From the NCBI GenBank assembly GCA_029251085.1, contig JAQXDZ010000023.1, positions 99,101 through 163,100 of the forward strand: a DNA stretch of 64,000 nt, written 5' to 3'. The position numbers and the translations under genes were made by a program. The first letter of the stretch is position 1. Each line of letters begins with the position of its first letter. The notes below the pieces were generated by a model that worked only from the letters and a program-made list of their open reading frames with translations, did not search any database and was not told where the DNA came from. Below, piece after piece: positions 8,267-16,114 of the stretch. This DNA comes from Mariniblastus sp. (lineage in GTDB: Bacteria; Planctomycetota; Planctomycetia; Pirellulales; Pirellulaceae).

Positions 8267-11200
8267 ATGCTTACAAAAAATCATTGGCTCGTGAATACGA
8301 CGCTTGTTTTGACGCTCCTTATCGTTGCGCTGCCGGCAAATTCATTTTTGGGTGCTCAGACTAAGCCTGCCGTCCGGCTGATACCGGCAATGAAAGTGCC
8401 AACAACAATAGGCGGGGCGAGGTTAAACATCAGTGGACCGGAATCTTCCTTTCCGCAGGTTTTGCCGCCAGCGGATGAGCGGGTTTCTGCCGCTGAGGCT
8501 GGTGGAGTTGCAGGCGAAGCGAAATCCAAAAGCGATAATAAAAACCGTCTAAAATTGCTCGCGAAATTGAAATTGAATCGCCTGCCTTCTAACATTCTTG
8601 AAACTTGGTACAAGGATGCGAACGGAAGTGCTGATCTGGACATGCCTCCTGCACCTCGACTTGCATTTCTCTCGAGTGACGCTCGATTCAAATTGGCGGT
8701 GAAGCAGCTTGAGAATGATTTTACCCTCGGGAAATGGGCGGAAGTAGGATCCTTTCTCTCTAAGATTCCGTTTGAAAATGCCAAAGTGGTGTATCGTCAA
8801 ATTCTAACTTCCGCTTCGAATTCCAATGCCTTGACCTTTCAGGGTGGGAACGCTGCTCGGTCGCAGGTGGATCCCAGAGCCTTACAACCTCAGTACCTCA
8901 CGTTTGATGACTTGTTTTCAATTGCTGCGATTGCCCCCAAGAAACCTGATGCAGAAAGTGATACGGGGCTCCCCGATGAGTATTTAAATTTTTTCGCGTC
9001 GGCTTTTCGAGCAACGATTGCGAGGGGCAATATGTCGGAAGACCTAGTTGCTCGTCTAAAGTTGGAATTGGATAAACAACCGGTTGTATTTACTAAACGG
9101 CAGTGTGCGAAACTTTTGTTTAGTGCGGGGCTGGCGATGGAAGTTGGTGATTTTTTGCCCGAGCTTGCTACAGCGATGTCAAATAACGATCACGAAGCGC
9201 TCAATTTACTTTCTAAATACCAACTTGCCCTTTATTCAAAAGAAAAGAAAACGGAGTATTTGGAAGGTGCCTGGAATGTGACCCAGGCAATCCTGGCCGC
9301 TGAGGATGTCAACGAAACTGAGCGCAATGCGGCTTTGGGGCGGGCCGTCGAATTATCTTCTCAAGTGAAAGCCGAGTTAGGTGATAAATGGCTTAATGAC
9401 AGTTTCGTTGCTAAACCGGAAGTCGGGATGGAAGTTCTGGGAGCAATCGGAGTCGATACGTCACTGTCACTGAAAACAAGCCCGCGGAATCCCGCGACTC
9501 GTTTGAATCGACTGAAATTACAGGATGAGGCAGTCAAAGCTCTATTTCTTGCCTCCCGCGAGCAAGCTGCTGAGTGGAAAACGTTGCTGGAGCTGCTGGC
9601 TGTGAATTGGTTACGAGAAGCAGAGATCTCTTACTCAGATGACAACTCATCATCGATGGGACCAACGATGCAGCGAGATCAGTATGGCAATATTTTCTAT
9701 AGTAACATTGGAATGTCCAATTCCCGGTCGAGGAGTTTACGATTGTCAGCTATTGGAACCGGAGACCTGTTGGAAATCCGGCCGTCTGAGGAATGGTTGG
9801 CTTTGGTTGGGCCAACTTTACGTCCTAAATTCGACTCCGTTCTTGCCCAGTTGTATCTCAAGGTTTCTGAAGAAAATCTTGCGCTGCCATACATTGAAAA
9901 GCTGGCAAAAGATCATCCTGAGAAGGCTGAGTCGTTAGTTAACGAATACATTTCTGTATGGACTCGCAATCACAACCCTAACAGTGATCGCCGTCGTACC
10001 AACAGTTACATGTTTATGTATGGGTTTGAAAGTCGTGCGGAATCGATTCCATTAACGCGGTCGAAGCAAAATCGAAATCTTGAAGAGTTAGCGGGGCTCG
10101 TTGTCCGATTGAATAAGCTGATTCAAAACAAGCTGGATGAGAAGTTGGTGGTGAATGCGTTCGTGTCATGTCACAGTACCGCAGAGGTGTACGAGCTTGA
10201 TGAAATTGAAAAGGTATTTGGGCCTGTTGGAGAGATCGATTCTGAAACGATTGCCGTTCTTGCGTCTTCGATGCGAACCAATCTTGCTGGGATGTGGCGA
10301 GACGCAAAAGTACAAAAAGATAAAAAGACAAAACGTAAAAAGAAGGAAATCGAAAAAGAAGTTGTCGATGGCTATCGGTTAGCTCAGAAATTGGTTGAGA
10401 ATGCGATTGCCCGTGAGCCTGATTCTTGGCAGTTGATTAGAACACAGGCGGAATTGTTGCATGACGAAAATAATTATCGTGCCGGGATTAAAAATAGTTC
10501 CGAGTTCTCACCGCGCAGAAAAGAAGCAATGGCATTTTTTCAAACTTCTGCCGAAAGGTATGCGAGCGAAGTTGGACTGATGGAACCGAGCGAGTACGTC
10601 AGATATTCGCCGTTCACGTCGTGGTTTTATGCGAGTCTGGGAGCTTGTGATTTAGGATTAATTGAAAATAAGAATCGTACCGATCCTTCGCAGGCGGAGC
10701 TGATTCGTAAAGCCATTTTATCTCTCCCCTCGGCAGCTTCTGAGTTCCATATGGCTCAGTTTGCGAATTCGCTTTTCAATCGAATGAGTAGCGTAAAACC
10801 CCAACTCAAACACAAATATCTAGATCTGGGACTTTTGATTGTGGGAGATCACAAACAGGCAAGCGAGGCGATTAAAGTCCATGAGTACTATAAGGACCTT
10901 GTTAACGAAATTCGCCTTGAAACACGAATTGACGGAGATGCGAGAGTTGGCTTTGAGCAGCCGTTCGGTGTCTACGTCGACCTCGTGCACACCAAGGAAA
11001 TTGAGCGAGAGTCGGGTGGGTTTGGAAGGTATCTGCAAAATCAAAATAGCAGCGTCGCGTTCTCGTATAACTACGGTCGACCAACAAATGATTATCGCGA
11101 TAAATTTGAGGAGTCAGTGCGAGAAACGTTTTCTGAACAGTTTGAAGTGATGTCCGTAACTTTTCAAAAGCCGGATGTTCAGTCGATTCCAAGTAATAAG

Positions 11201-12085
11201 CCTGGGTGGCGTGTTACGCCCTATGCCTACATCTTGTTGAAGTCGAGGGGGCCGCAAGTCGATAAAGTTCCACCGGCCCATTTAGATTTAGATTTTTTAG
11301 ATACTTCCGGCTACGCGATTTTGCCTGTTGAGTCCGCCGTTCTTCCCGTGGAATCTGCTTCCGCGTTGCCGCGGCCAAATGATAAATTGGTTGTTACGCA
11401 AATTCTAGACGAACGGCAAGCGGAGGAAGGGAAGTTAGTTTTGGAAATCAAAGCGAGCGCTCAAGGCCTGGTTCCCGATTTAGAATCGATCGTTTCCATC
11501 GCCCCTGTTGATTTTGAAGTTTCTGAAATACAGGACAATGGAGTTTCAGTGTCTCAATTTGATCCCACGTCGCGGAAACCCACCATTAATTCTGACAGGT
11601 CTTGGTTGGTCTCACTCGAGGCAAAGCCCGGGCTCGCTGAAAAACCGTCCAGCTTCAAATTTCCACAGGCTAACGTAGAAGTTGAAGAGTTTATTTATCA
11701 GCGGTACGACGACGCTGATCTTGCTGTCGCGGAAGCTACCATTAATTTAAATGCAAGCTATGGAGAACGTAGTTCTGCGAAGACGGTCTGGGCTGTGATT
11801 GGAATCCTTTCGTTTGGCGTTGCCATTTTAGTGGGCGTCATCGGCTACTGGAGACGAACGCCTGCCTCTCAGGAAAAACATGAGGCTGTGCTTAGCGAGA
11901 ACATGTCACCTTTTGCCGCCATTTCATTGTTGCAAGATATTTACGACTCGGATGGTATCAGCGCCGATCGTAAAATCGAATTGGCGGACACCATTACAAA
12001 TCTAGAGGCGCATTACTTTGGTTTTGAGCCGTCCGATTCTAAGCCAAACGTGGTGGAAGAATTGCAAAAGTGGACGAGGTCATAG
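8267..12085 (+). CDS. very large exported membrane-anchored protein, unknown function
   Basis: The product has 1272 residues. It begins with a hydrophobic signal segment (about residues 8-30) and has a single transmembrane helix near residues 1172-1195 followed by RR. This leaves a long external region and a cytoplasmic tail of about 75 residues. The external part appears mostly alpha-helical in its first 900 residues. A very basic stretch, KDKKTKRKKKEIEKE, lies near residue 685. The region from about 900 to 1170 looks beta-rich, ending with a segment similar to an oxygen-tolerance or fibronectin-like stalk. I recognise no catalytic motif. AAGAA precedes ATG 8267. It is probably planctomycete-specific and is flanked by a terminator and csrA. 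Confidence 0.85.
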   Translation: MLTKNHWLVNTTLVLTLLIVALPANSFLGAQTKPAVRLIPAMKVPTTIGGARLNISGPESSFPQVLPPADERVSAAEAGGVAGEAKSKSDNKNRLKLLAKLKLNRLPSNILETWYKDANGSADLDMPPAPRLAFLSSDARFKLAVKQLENDFTLGKWAEVGSFLSKIPFENAKVVYRQILTSASNSNALTFQGGNAARSQVDPRALQPQYLTFDDLFSIAAIAPKKPDAESDTGLPDEYLNFFASAFRATIARGNMSEDLVARLKLELDKQPVVFTKRQCAKLLFSAGLAMEVGDFLPELATAMSNNDHEALNLLSKYQLALYSKEKKTEYLEGAWNVTQAILAAEDVNETERNAALGRAVELSSQVKAELGDKWLNDSFVAKPEVGMEVLGAIGVDTSLSLKTSPRNPATRLNRLKLQDEAVKALFLASREQAAEWKTLLELLAVNWLREAEISYSDDNSSSMGPTMQRDQYGNIFYSNIGMSNSRSRSLRLSAIGTGDLLEIRPSEEWLALVGPTLRPKFDSVLAQLYLKVSEENLALPYIEKLAKDHPEKAESLVNEYISVWTRNHNPNSDRRRTNSYMFMYGFESRAESIPLTRSKQNRNLEELAGLVVRLNKLIQNKLDEKLVVNAFVSCHSTAEVYELDEIEKVFGPVGEIDSETIAVLASSMRTNLAGMWRDAKVQKDKKTKRKKKEIEKEVVDGYRLAQKLVENAIAREPDSWQLIRTQAELLHDENNYRAGIKNSSEFSPRRKEAMAFFQTSAERYASEVGLMEPSEYVRYSPFTSWFYASLGACDLGLIENKNRTDPSQAELIRKAILSLPSAASEFHMAQFANSLFNRMSSVKPQLKHKYLDLGLLIVGDHKQASEAIKVHEYYKDLVNEIRLETRIDGDARVGFEQPFGVYVDLVHTKEIERESGGFGRYLQNQNSSVAFSYNYGRPTNDYRDKFEESVRETFSEQFEVMSVTFQKPDVQSIPSNKPGWRVTPYAYILLKSRGPQVDKVPPAHLDLDFLDTSGYAILPVESAVLPVESASALPRPNDKLVVTQILDERQAEEGKLVLEIKASAQGLVPDLESIVSIAPVDFEVSEIQDNGVSVSQFDPTSRKPTINSDRSWLVSLEAKPGLAEKPSSFKFPQANVEVEEFIYQRYDDADLAVAEATINLNASYGERSSAKTVWAVIGILSFGVAILVGVIGYWRRTPASQEKHEAVLSENMSPFAAISLLQDIYDSDGISADRKIELADTITNLEAHYFGFEPSDSKPNVVEELQKWTRS

Positions 12086-12121
12086 ATCGGTTGTGCTGGA
12101 AACGTCGACGTCGAAATGTCA

Positions 12122-12170
12122 CCCCATGGTAAGCGGGAATGATTCCCTTCTGCTTGTAGAAGCGGTGGGG
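12122..12170 (+). other. branched RNA-like inverted repeat
   Basis: CCCCA at 12122-12126 can pair with TGGGG at 12166-12170. Inside lie two separate hairpins: GGGAA/TTCCC (12135-12139 with 12143-12147, loop TGA) and TTCT/AGAA (12148-12151 with 12158-12161). The result is a small three-way junction lying directly after the large gene. Stems are short, so chance is possible. Confidence 0.3.
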
Positions 12171-12401
12171 AAGCCTAACCAACCCGTTCGCCTCGACGCG
12201 CGAGTTCAATAAACGCCTACTCCAATCCGGCAACGTTTAACACATCCACGATGCGGCCTCGGGCGTCACTAGAGAGATATTTTTAACAAATAGATGAGCC
12301 AATTCCGCTCGCGGCTCGGCCTGCACGTGGGTAGATGGGCAATCTGGGTTGCCCTGGGGGTGCGAAATTTGGGGATTTCCAATGAATCAAGGGTTCAACG
12401 G

Positions 12402-12429
12402 TTGCACTTTTTTTACAAGACGGTATTCT
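12402..12429 (+). promoter_or_regulatory. candidate sigma70-type promoter of csrA
   Basis: TTGCAC at 12402-12407 and TATTCT at 12424-12429 are separated by 16 bases. This would start transcription near 12436 and give csrA a leader of about 100 bases. It is the best -35/-10 pair upstream of csrA, but planctomycete promoter consensus is poorly known. Confidence 0.4.
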
Positions 12430-12533
12430 CACGAATAATTAACGAGGCTTGTCAAGACCCGTTTGGAGAAATTTTAAAGCGTTACGGCTTGGAGCCCGAG
12501 TTATAGGAATCACGTTTATCAAAGGAATCGATA

Positions 12534-12752
12534 ATGTTAGTGCTTAGTCGCAAGGTTGGCGAGCGCATTTGGATTGGGGAGGACATTTCCATAACTGTCG
12601 TCCGGATCACAGGCGGAGGTGTTCGCCTCGGGATTGAAGCCCCGAGCGAGATGCCGGTAGTTCGAGAAGAACTCAAGTTGAAGCTTGAGCAGGAGCAGTC
12701 CGATGTCGAAGTTGATATCGTTGACAACTCATCGCCACAGAAATCAGTTTAA
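12534..12752 (+). CDS. csrA: Carbon storage regulator CsrA
   Basis: The 72-residue protein is a textbook CsrA, a homodimeric RNA-binding protein that binds GGA motifs in leaders and blocks or alters translation. The conserved start MLVLSRKVGERIWIG is intact, the core VRLGIEAP is present, and the RNA-contacting arginine is in VVREEL. AAAGGA lies eight bases before the ATG, so CsrA could bind its own ribosome binding site; autoregulation is inferred. The gene has its own candidate promoter (12402-12429) and a terminator at 12817-12855. It is convergent with the FtsQ-like gene. In many bacteria csrA sits near flagellar genes; none are seen here. Confidence 0.96.
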   Translation: MLVLSRKVGERIWIGEDISITVVRITGGGVRLGIEAPSEMPVVREELKLKLEQEQSDVEVDIVDNSSPQKSV

Positions 12753-12816
12753 CACCGACTCAGTCTTAATTGCCTAATTCCTTGGCTAGTTATTCTGACG
12801 TCTTGTTTCTATCAGT

Positions 12817-12860
12817 CGATTGGCGGGCCCGTGACTTGTTTGCCGGGGCCAATCGTTATT
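12817..12860 (+). terminator. probable terminator between csrA and the FtsQ-like gene
   Basis: CGATTGGC at 12817-12824 pairs perfectly with GCCAATCG at 12848-12855, with further G/C pairing inside. The plus strand continues TTATTTA, so it reads best as the csrA terminator. It abuts the stop codon of the convergent gene. Confidence 0.6.
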
Positions 12861-13812
12861 TAAGTTCCAGCTTTGGTTCGTTCGCTTGACTTGCTGTTTT
12901 TGACACTCCGGTCGAAATCGCTTTACCCGAGCGAACATCGATTCTGCCAAGGTCAACTTCGTTCAGTGGACCATATTGGTCAACGACAGCCTCGATCGCT
13001 CGGATCTTCTTAAGTGCGTCGACCTCGGATTCTGCTTCCTTGCCTGGGGCGTTGCCCCACACGATTCGTGTTCCGGAGCCAGAGTACAGTTCGAAAGGTT
13101 TCGAACTGAGAGTTGAGTCAGTCGAATCAACCTGATTGGTTGTTATTCTTTGAATCCCGAGTTCACTAAGCGGGCGTTTAAAAGCAGAGCTGATCGCTGC
13201 GGCATCGTGAATCCGTTCGTCTGGCCATTGCTCCCAAGTTGCTTCGAACTGCGATGGAAAAAGTACAGCAATCCACGGCAGGTTTAAATTGTCGCCGATA
13301 GATTCAGGCATGAGAACGCCATTGCGGTCTACTGGTAACAATACGGTTCGATCGATCTGGCCGTTGGGCCACTTGTTTTTCATGGTGACAGCGCTAAGTT
13401 CAACCAAAGCGACTGGTTCGCGGTAGATTACGTCGATGTTAAGCCCGGCTTTCGACTTTTCAATACTGTTAATCTGTTCAACAAAGCCGACTTGTTTCAT
13501 GATTCCTGCGGTTCGTGGCACCAGTTCGGTGTCAAGAATTGATGCTTCTTCTCCGTTGGATTGATCCAAGACCATTTTTCTGAGATCCAGTTCGGACCAA
13601 TGAGGCTGCGGTGTCAGAAGGATTTTTTCTTGGGTCAGACTGAATTCGTCGAGGTTGACAATCGTCTCTTGGTGTCGTTCCCAAAGGAATATTGCGCTGC
13701 CAATCAAAATTGTGGTCGCAAAAACGAACAGCGTCGTCGGGTGAACGAGTGTACCGCGAATTGAAATTCCCGCTAAAAGTCTATCGAGAATGTCCTTGTT
13801 GTGTTTTGGCAT
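12856..13812 (-). CDS. FtsQ/DivIB-like membrane protein with POTRA domain
   Basis: The product is a bitopic membrane protein: a short cytoplasmic N-terminus, one transmembrane helix (about residues 24-43), then an external region. The latter begins with a POTRA-like unit in which VGFVEQINSIEK and IDVIYREPVALVEL match the PWV...ExPVA pattern of FtsQ. It is followed by a beta-rich part with VDRNGVLMP, like the FtsQ VDxxGxxF turn. FtsQ links FtsB/FtsL to the divisome. GGGAGAG precedes the ATG at 13812, which is preferred over the in-frame ATG at 13839; the product then has 318 residues. It lies about 100 bases after murB, the same order as in dcw clusters. Planctomycetes generally lack FtsZ, so its role is open. 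Confidence 0.62.
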   Translation of the reverse strand: MPKHNKDILDRLLAGISIRGTLVHPTTLFVFATTILIGSAIFLWERHQETIVNLDEFSLTQEKILLTPQPHWSELDLRKMVLDQSNGEEASILDTELVPRTAGIMKQVGFVEQINSIEKSKAGLNIDVIYREPVALVELSAVTMKNKWPNGQIDRTVLLPVDRNGVLMPESIGDNLNLPWIAVLFPSQFEATWEQWPDERIHDAAAISSAFKRPLSELGIQRITTNQVDSTDSTLSSKPFELYSGSGTRIVWGNAPGKEAESEVDALKKIRAIEAVVDQYGPLNEVDLGRIDVRSGKAISTGVSKTASQANEPKLELK

Positions 13813-13937
13813 AACGCTCTCCCGAAAATGAAGTTCCATCGAATGAGGGATGGATCTTCTGTAAAAATCGAGTTTTCAGCGTTAAAACTTTGACCGGATC
13901 ACGAAAAGTCATAGAACCGGCGATGTCAGCAAATTCG

Positions 13938-14816
13938 CTACCAAATTTGAATGGCGGGCTCTAAAGTTTGCTCAAGTCGTTCGGAAACTTGGGTCTGCAC
14001 GGTCTTCAGCAGGCTGAGAACGTCTTCGCTCGTCGCTCCGGATTCAGCAACGAAGAAATTCGGGTCGGAATCTAATAGTTCCACCTTGCCTGCCCGCGTT
14101 CCTTTCAGGCCAGCTCGCTCGATTAAATCCCCAGCCTGTTCCCCACCTAAATCTTTGAACATGTAGGCTGCTTGTAACTCCGAGCTAGGCTGTTGGGACC
14201 GTCTTACGATCCAAAGTTTTTGCATTGCCTTCGTGAGATTTTCCGCAGGCTCTCTCTCAAGGACGAATTCCGCTTTTAGGATTACCAATTCGCTAAGGCT
14301 GCTTTGCCGGTAGGAAAAGGAGAGGGAATCCTTTTCCCGTGTAATGCGTTCACCCGCGCGGGTCAGAACTTCGGCAGATTCAACCCAGCTTCCAATGTCT
14401 ACGCCGTGTGCGTCTGTGTTGTTGTGGAGTGCTCCGCCAATGGTGCCTGGTAGTCCAACCAATTGTTCGGGGCCAGCGAGTCCCTCGCGAACCGCGGTGG
14501 CCACAAAGTGGGACAGGCGAGTACCCCCGCCAACCGTAATACGATTTTCATTGACTGCTATTGTGCAAAAATCAGGCGCTGCGAGATGAATCACGAGCCC
14601 TTTTACACCGGTATCGTTAATCAGAAGGTTGGTGCCACTGCCGATTAAGCGAACGGGTTGGTTGGCTTCAGAGAACTGTTTGACGAGTCCAGTCAGTTCC
14701 TCTTCGTTAGTCGGTTCCGCAAAATATTCAGCGGTCCCGCCGATCTTAAGTCGTGTAAAGGGAGCCAGTGGTTCGTTTTCGCGAACGATGTGTTCGTATC
14801 CAGATAGCAATGACAC
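13938..14816 (-). CDS. murB: MurB-type UDP-N-acetylenolpyruvoylglucosamine reductase homolog
   Basis: MurB reduces UDP-GlcNAc-enolpyruvate to UDP-MurNAc with FAD and NADPH in cytoplasmic peptidoglycan synthesis. The FAD-binding domain is clear: APFTRLKIGG near residue 18, IGSGTNLLINDTG near 58-70, GLPGTIGGAL at 121-130, and the conserved R170 of SYRQS. The C-terminal domain is also present (QAGDLIERAGLKG, NFFVAESGAT). Two catalytic positions differ. The proton-donor serine of the GSxFKNP motif aligns with Y218 in AAYMFKD, and the catalytic glutamate of LEPEV aligns with A288 in LEPAIQ. It starts with GTG at 14816, has 292 residues, and is followed by the FtsQ-like gene. Confidence 0.85.
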   Translation of the reverse strand: MSLLSGYEHIVRENEPLAPFTRLKIGGTAEYFAEPTNEEELTGLVKQFSEANQPVRLIGSGTNLLINDTGVKGLVIHLAAPDFCTIAVNENRITVGGGTRLSHFVATAVREGLAGPEQLVGLPGTIGGALHNNTDAHGVDIGSWVESAEVLTRAGERITREKDSLSFSYRQSSLSELVILKAEFVLEREPAENLTKAMQKLWIVRRSQQPSSELQAAYMFKDLGGEQAGDLIERAGLKGTRAGKVELLDSDPNFFVAESGATSEDVLSLLKTVQTQVSERLEQTLEPAIQIW

Positions 14817-14913
14817 GGAGAATCCTAAAGCGAAAAATGTAAAGGGATAAAGTATCTATTTGTTTTAGGCCAGAACACCAATTTGTTCAGCCCGCCAGTC
14901 GACCGCATTTTAT

Positions 14914-14939
14914 CGTCTTTCTTGGATTCAAGAAAGACG
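14914..14939. other. perfect 11-bp hairpin upstream of murB
   Basis: CGTCTTTCTTG at 14914-14924 and CAAGAAAGACG at 14929-14939 form a perfect stem with a four-base loop. It lies between fpr (ends 14990) and murB (starts 14816). No T tract follows on either strand, so it is not a standard terminator. It could be a leader structure of murB mRNA or an end of the fpr transcript. Confidence 0.6.
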
Positions 14940-14989
14940 CAGTGCGGAAATCGACAGGGGAGTTGATAGGGCACTGTTTGAGGCAAGCT

Positions 14990-15751
14990 CTACCAGTATC
15001 TTTCGAGCACAATCTGGCCAGGTGACTTGCTGCGATGGCGTTTCATCTCGCGTTTTCCAAGGATTTCTTCCATGGTGTCCAGCATCGCTGGGTTACCACA
15101 CAACATTACAGTCGAGTTGTCTGCACGACATTGAAAACCGCTGGCTGACTCGATTTCTCCGTTTTCAAATAAACCGGGAATTCGCCCGTTTAGTGTGCCA
15201 CTTGCTTCTTCACGTGTTAACGACTGAATCATTTTGAATTTGCCGGGATGCTTTGCCTCCAAAGCGAGAAGTTCCTCTGTGTAGGCTAAATCAGAATATT
15301 GCCGAACGCCGTGAACGACGCAGATTTTTTCAAAATTTTCCCAGGGTTCACTCGTGCGGAGCATTGCAATGTAGGGTGCGAGTCCGGTGCCGGTTGCAAC
15401 AAGCCATAGCACTTCGGAAGGGGGACTTTTTTTAAGGGTAAAACTACCCGCTGCCTTTTGCCCCACCAGAATATCGTCGCCGTTCTCAAGATTCCAAAGA
15501 TGGGGCGTTAGTTCGCCATCTTCGACCAGGACAATAAAGAACTCCAGTTCTTGACCGTGGGGGGAAGCGACGGAGTAGGGGCGATTGATGATTTTAGAGT
15601 CGTCGTCTTTGTACCCATTTGGATAAAGTCCAAGATGGAGAAATTGCCCCGAGAGAAATGGTTGCACTTCGTCGGTTGCGACCCGCAACGTAAACAACCC
15701 TTCGGTCCATATTCTTTTATCGACGACCTTTGCTGAGCACCATTTCGGCAT
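14990..15751 (-). CDS. fpr: Ferredoxin/flavodoxin-NADP+ reductase
   Basis: This enzyme moves electrons between NADPH and ferredoxin or flavodoxin through FAD. The FAD motif RPYSVASP appears near residue 47, the NADP-binding glycine motif ATGTGLAP near 113, HGVRQYSDLAY follows, and CGNPAM is present near the end. The protein ends with ERYW, the aromatic C-terminus typical of the bacterial (E. coli Fpr) subclass that stacks on FAD. Length (about 253 residues) is normal. ATG 15751 is chosen; an upstream in-frame TTG at 15757 is less likely. It stands alone, about 170 bases before murB on the same strand. Confidence 0.93.
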   Translation of the reverse strand: MPKWCSAKVVDKRIWTEGLFTLRVATDEVQPFLSGQFLHLGLYPNGYKDDDSKIINRPYSVASPHGQELEFFIVLVEDGELTPHLWNLENGDDILVGQKAAGSFTLKKSPPSEVLWLVATGTGLAPYIAMLRTSEPWENFEKICVVHGVRQYSDLAYTEELLALEAKHPGKFKMIQSLTREEASGTLNGRIPGLFENGEIESASGFQCRADNSTVMLCGNPAMLDTMEEILGKREMKRHRSKSPGQIVLERYW

Positions 15752-15757
15752 ATCCAA

Positions 15758-16114
15758 CTCAAATTGGTTTGGGAAAGGTAACGGGCTTGCCCTACATGGC
15801 TTCCGCAGGGTTAATCATCGGTGATTTTCAATGGTGAATCAAGAAGAGAAGCCATCCTGCATTTTTTTAGGAGGTTGTCTGCCGGCGGTTGGGACGGGCA
15901 AAACGTAATCGCGATTCGATGAATGCAGGAAAACAGGTGGAAAAAAGGGTCTCGCCCAAGACGTTGACATGAAATCCCTTATTTTTAAGGAATTGCGACG
16001 AGGAAACCGGTTGGGGAATTTAGCGAATTTGCCTATAAACTTGGGTTACGACATTCACTATCTTCGCTTCGTTGGAAGCCTAAGATTACAAACTTGATTC
16101 AGGGTCCTAGACGG
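15758..16114. other. divergent fpr-valS intergenic region
   Basis: This stretch contains no gene. A good promoter candidate for valS is at 16011-16039. I found no T-box features such as a specifier stem with the conserved T-box sequence, and no other riboswitch. Confidence 0.5.
16011..16039 (+). promoter_or_regulatory. candidate promoter of valS
   Basis: TTGGGG at 16011-16016 and TATAAA at 16034-16039 have the ideal 17-base spacing. Transcription would begin near 16046, giving a leader of about 70 bases before the ATG at 16115. Confidence 0.5.

Larger units (their letters stand above)
12086..12533. other. csrA upstream region
   Basis: This 448-base gap contains a branched inverted-repeat structure at 12122-12170 and a promoter candidate at 12402-12429. 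A 70-codon open frame (12294-12506) is present but unsupported. No tRNA or known small RNA was recognised. Confidence 0.5.

Noticed and set aside
8083..8364. 93-codon open frame overlapping the start of the large exported protein
   Set aside because: It overlaps the well-supported signal peptide coding region in another frame and has no start signal.
12294..12506. 70-codon open frame just upstream of csrA
   Set aside because: It overlaps the best csrA promoter candidate, has no ribosome binding site, and its product shows no family feature.
15966..15971. Consensus TTGACA box upstream of valS
   Set aside because: No -10 hexamer lies at suitable spacing; the TTGGGG-17-TATAAA pair at 16011-16039 is better.
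15758..16114. Possible T-box leader of valS
   Set aside because: No specifier hairpin, T-box sequence or terminator/antiterminator pair was found.
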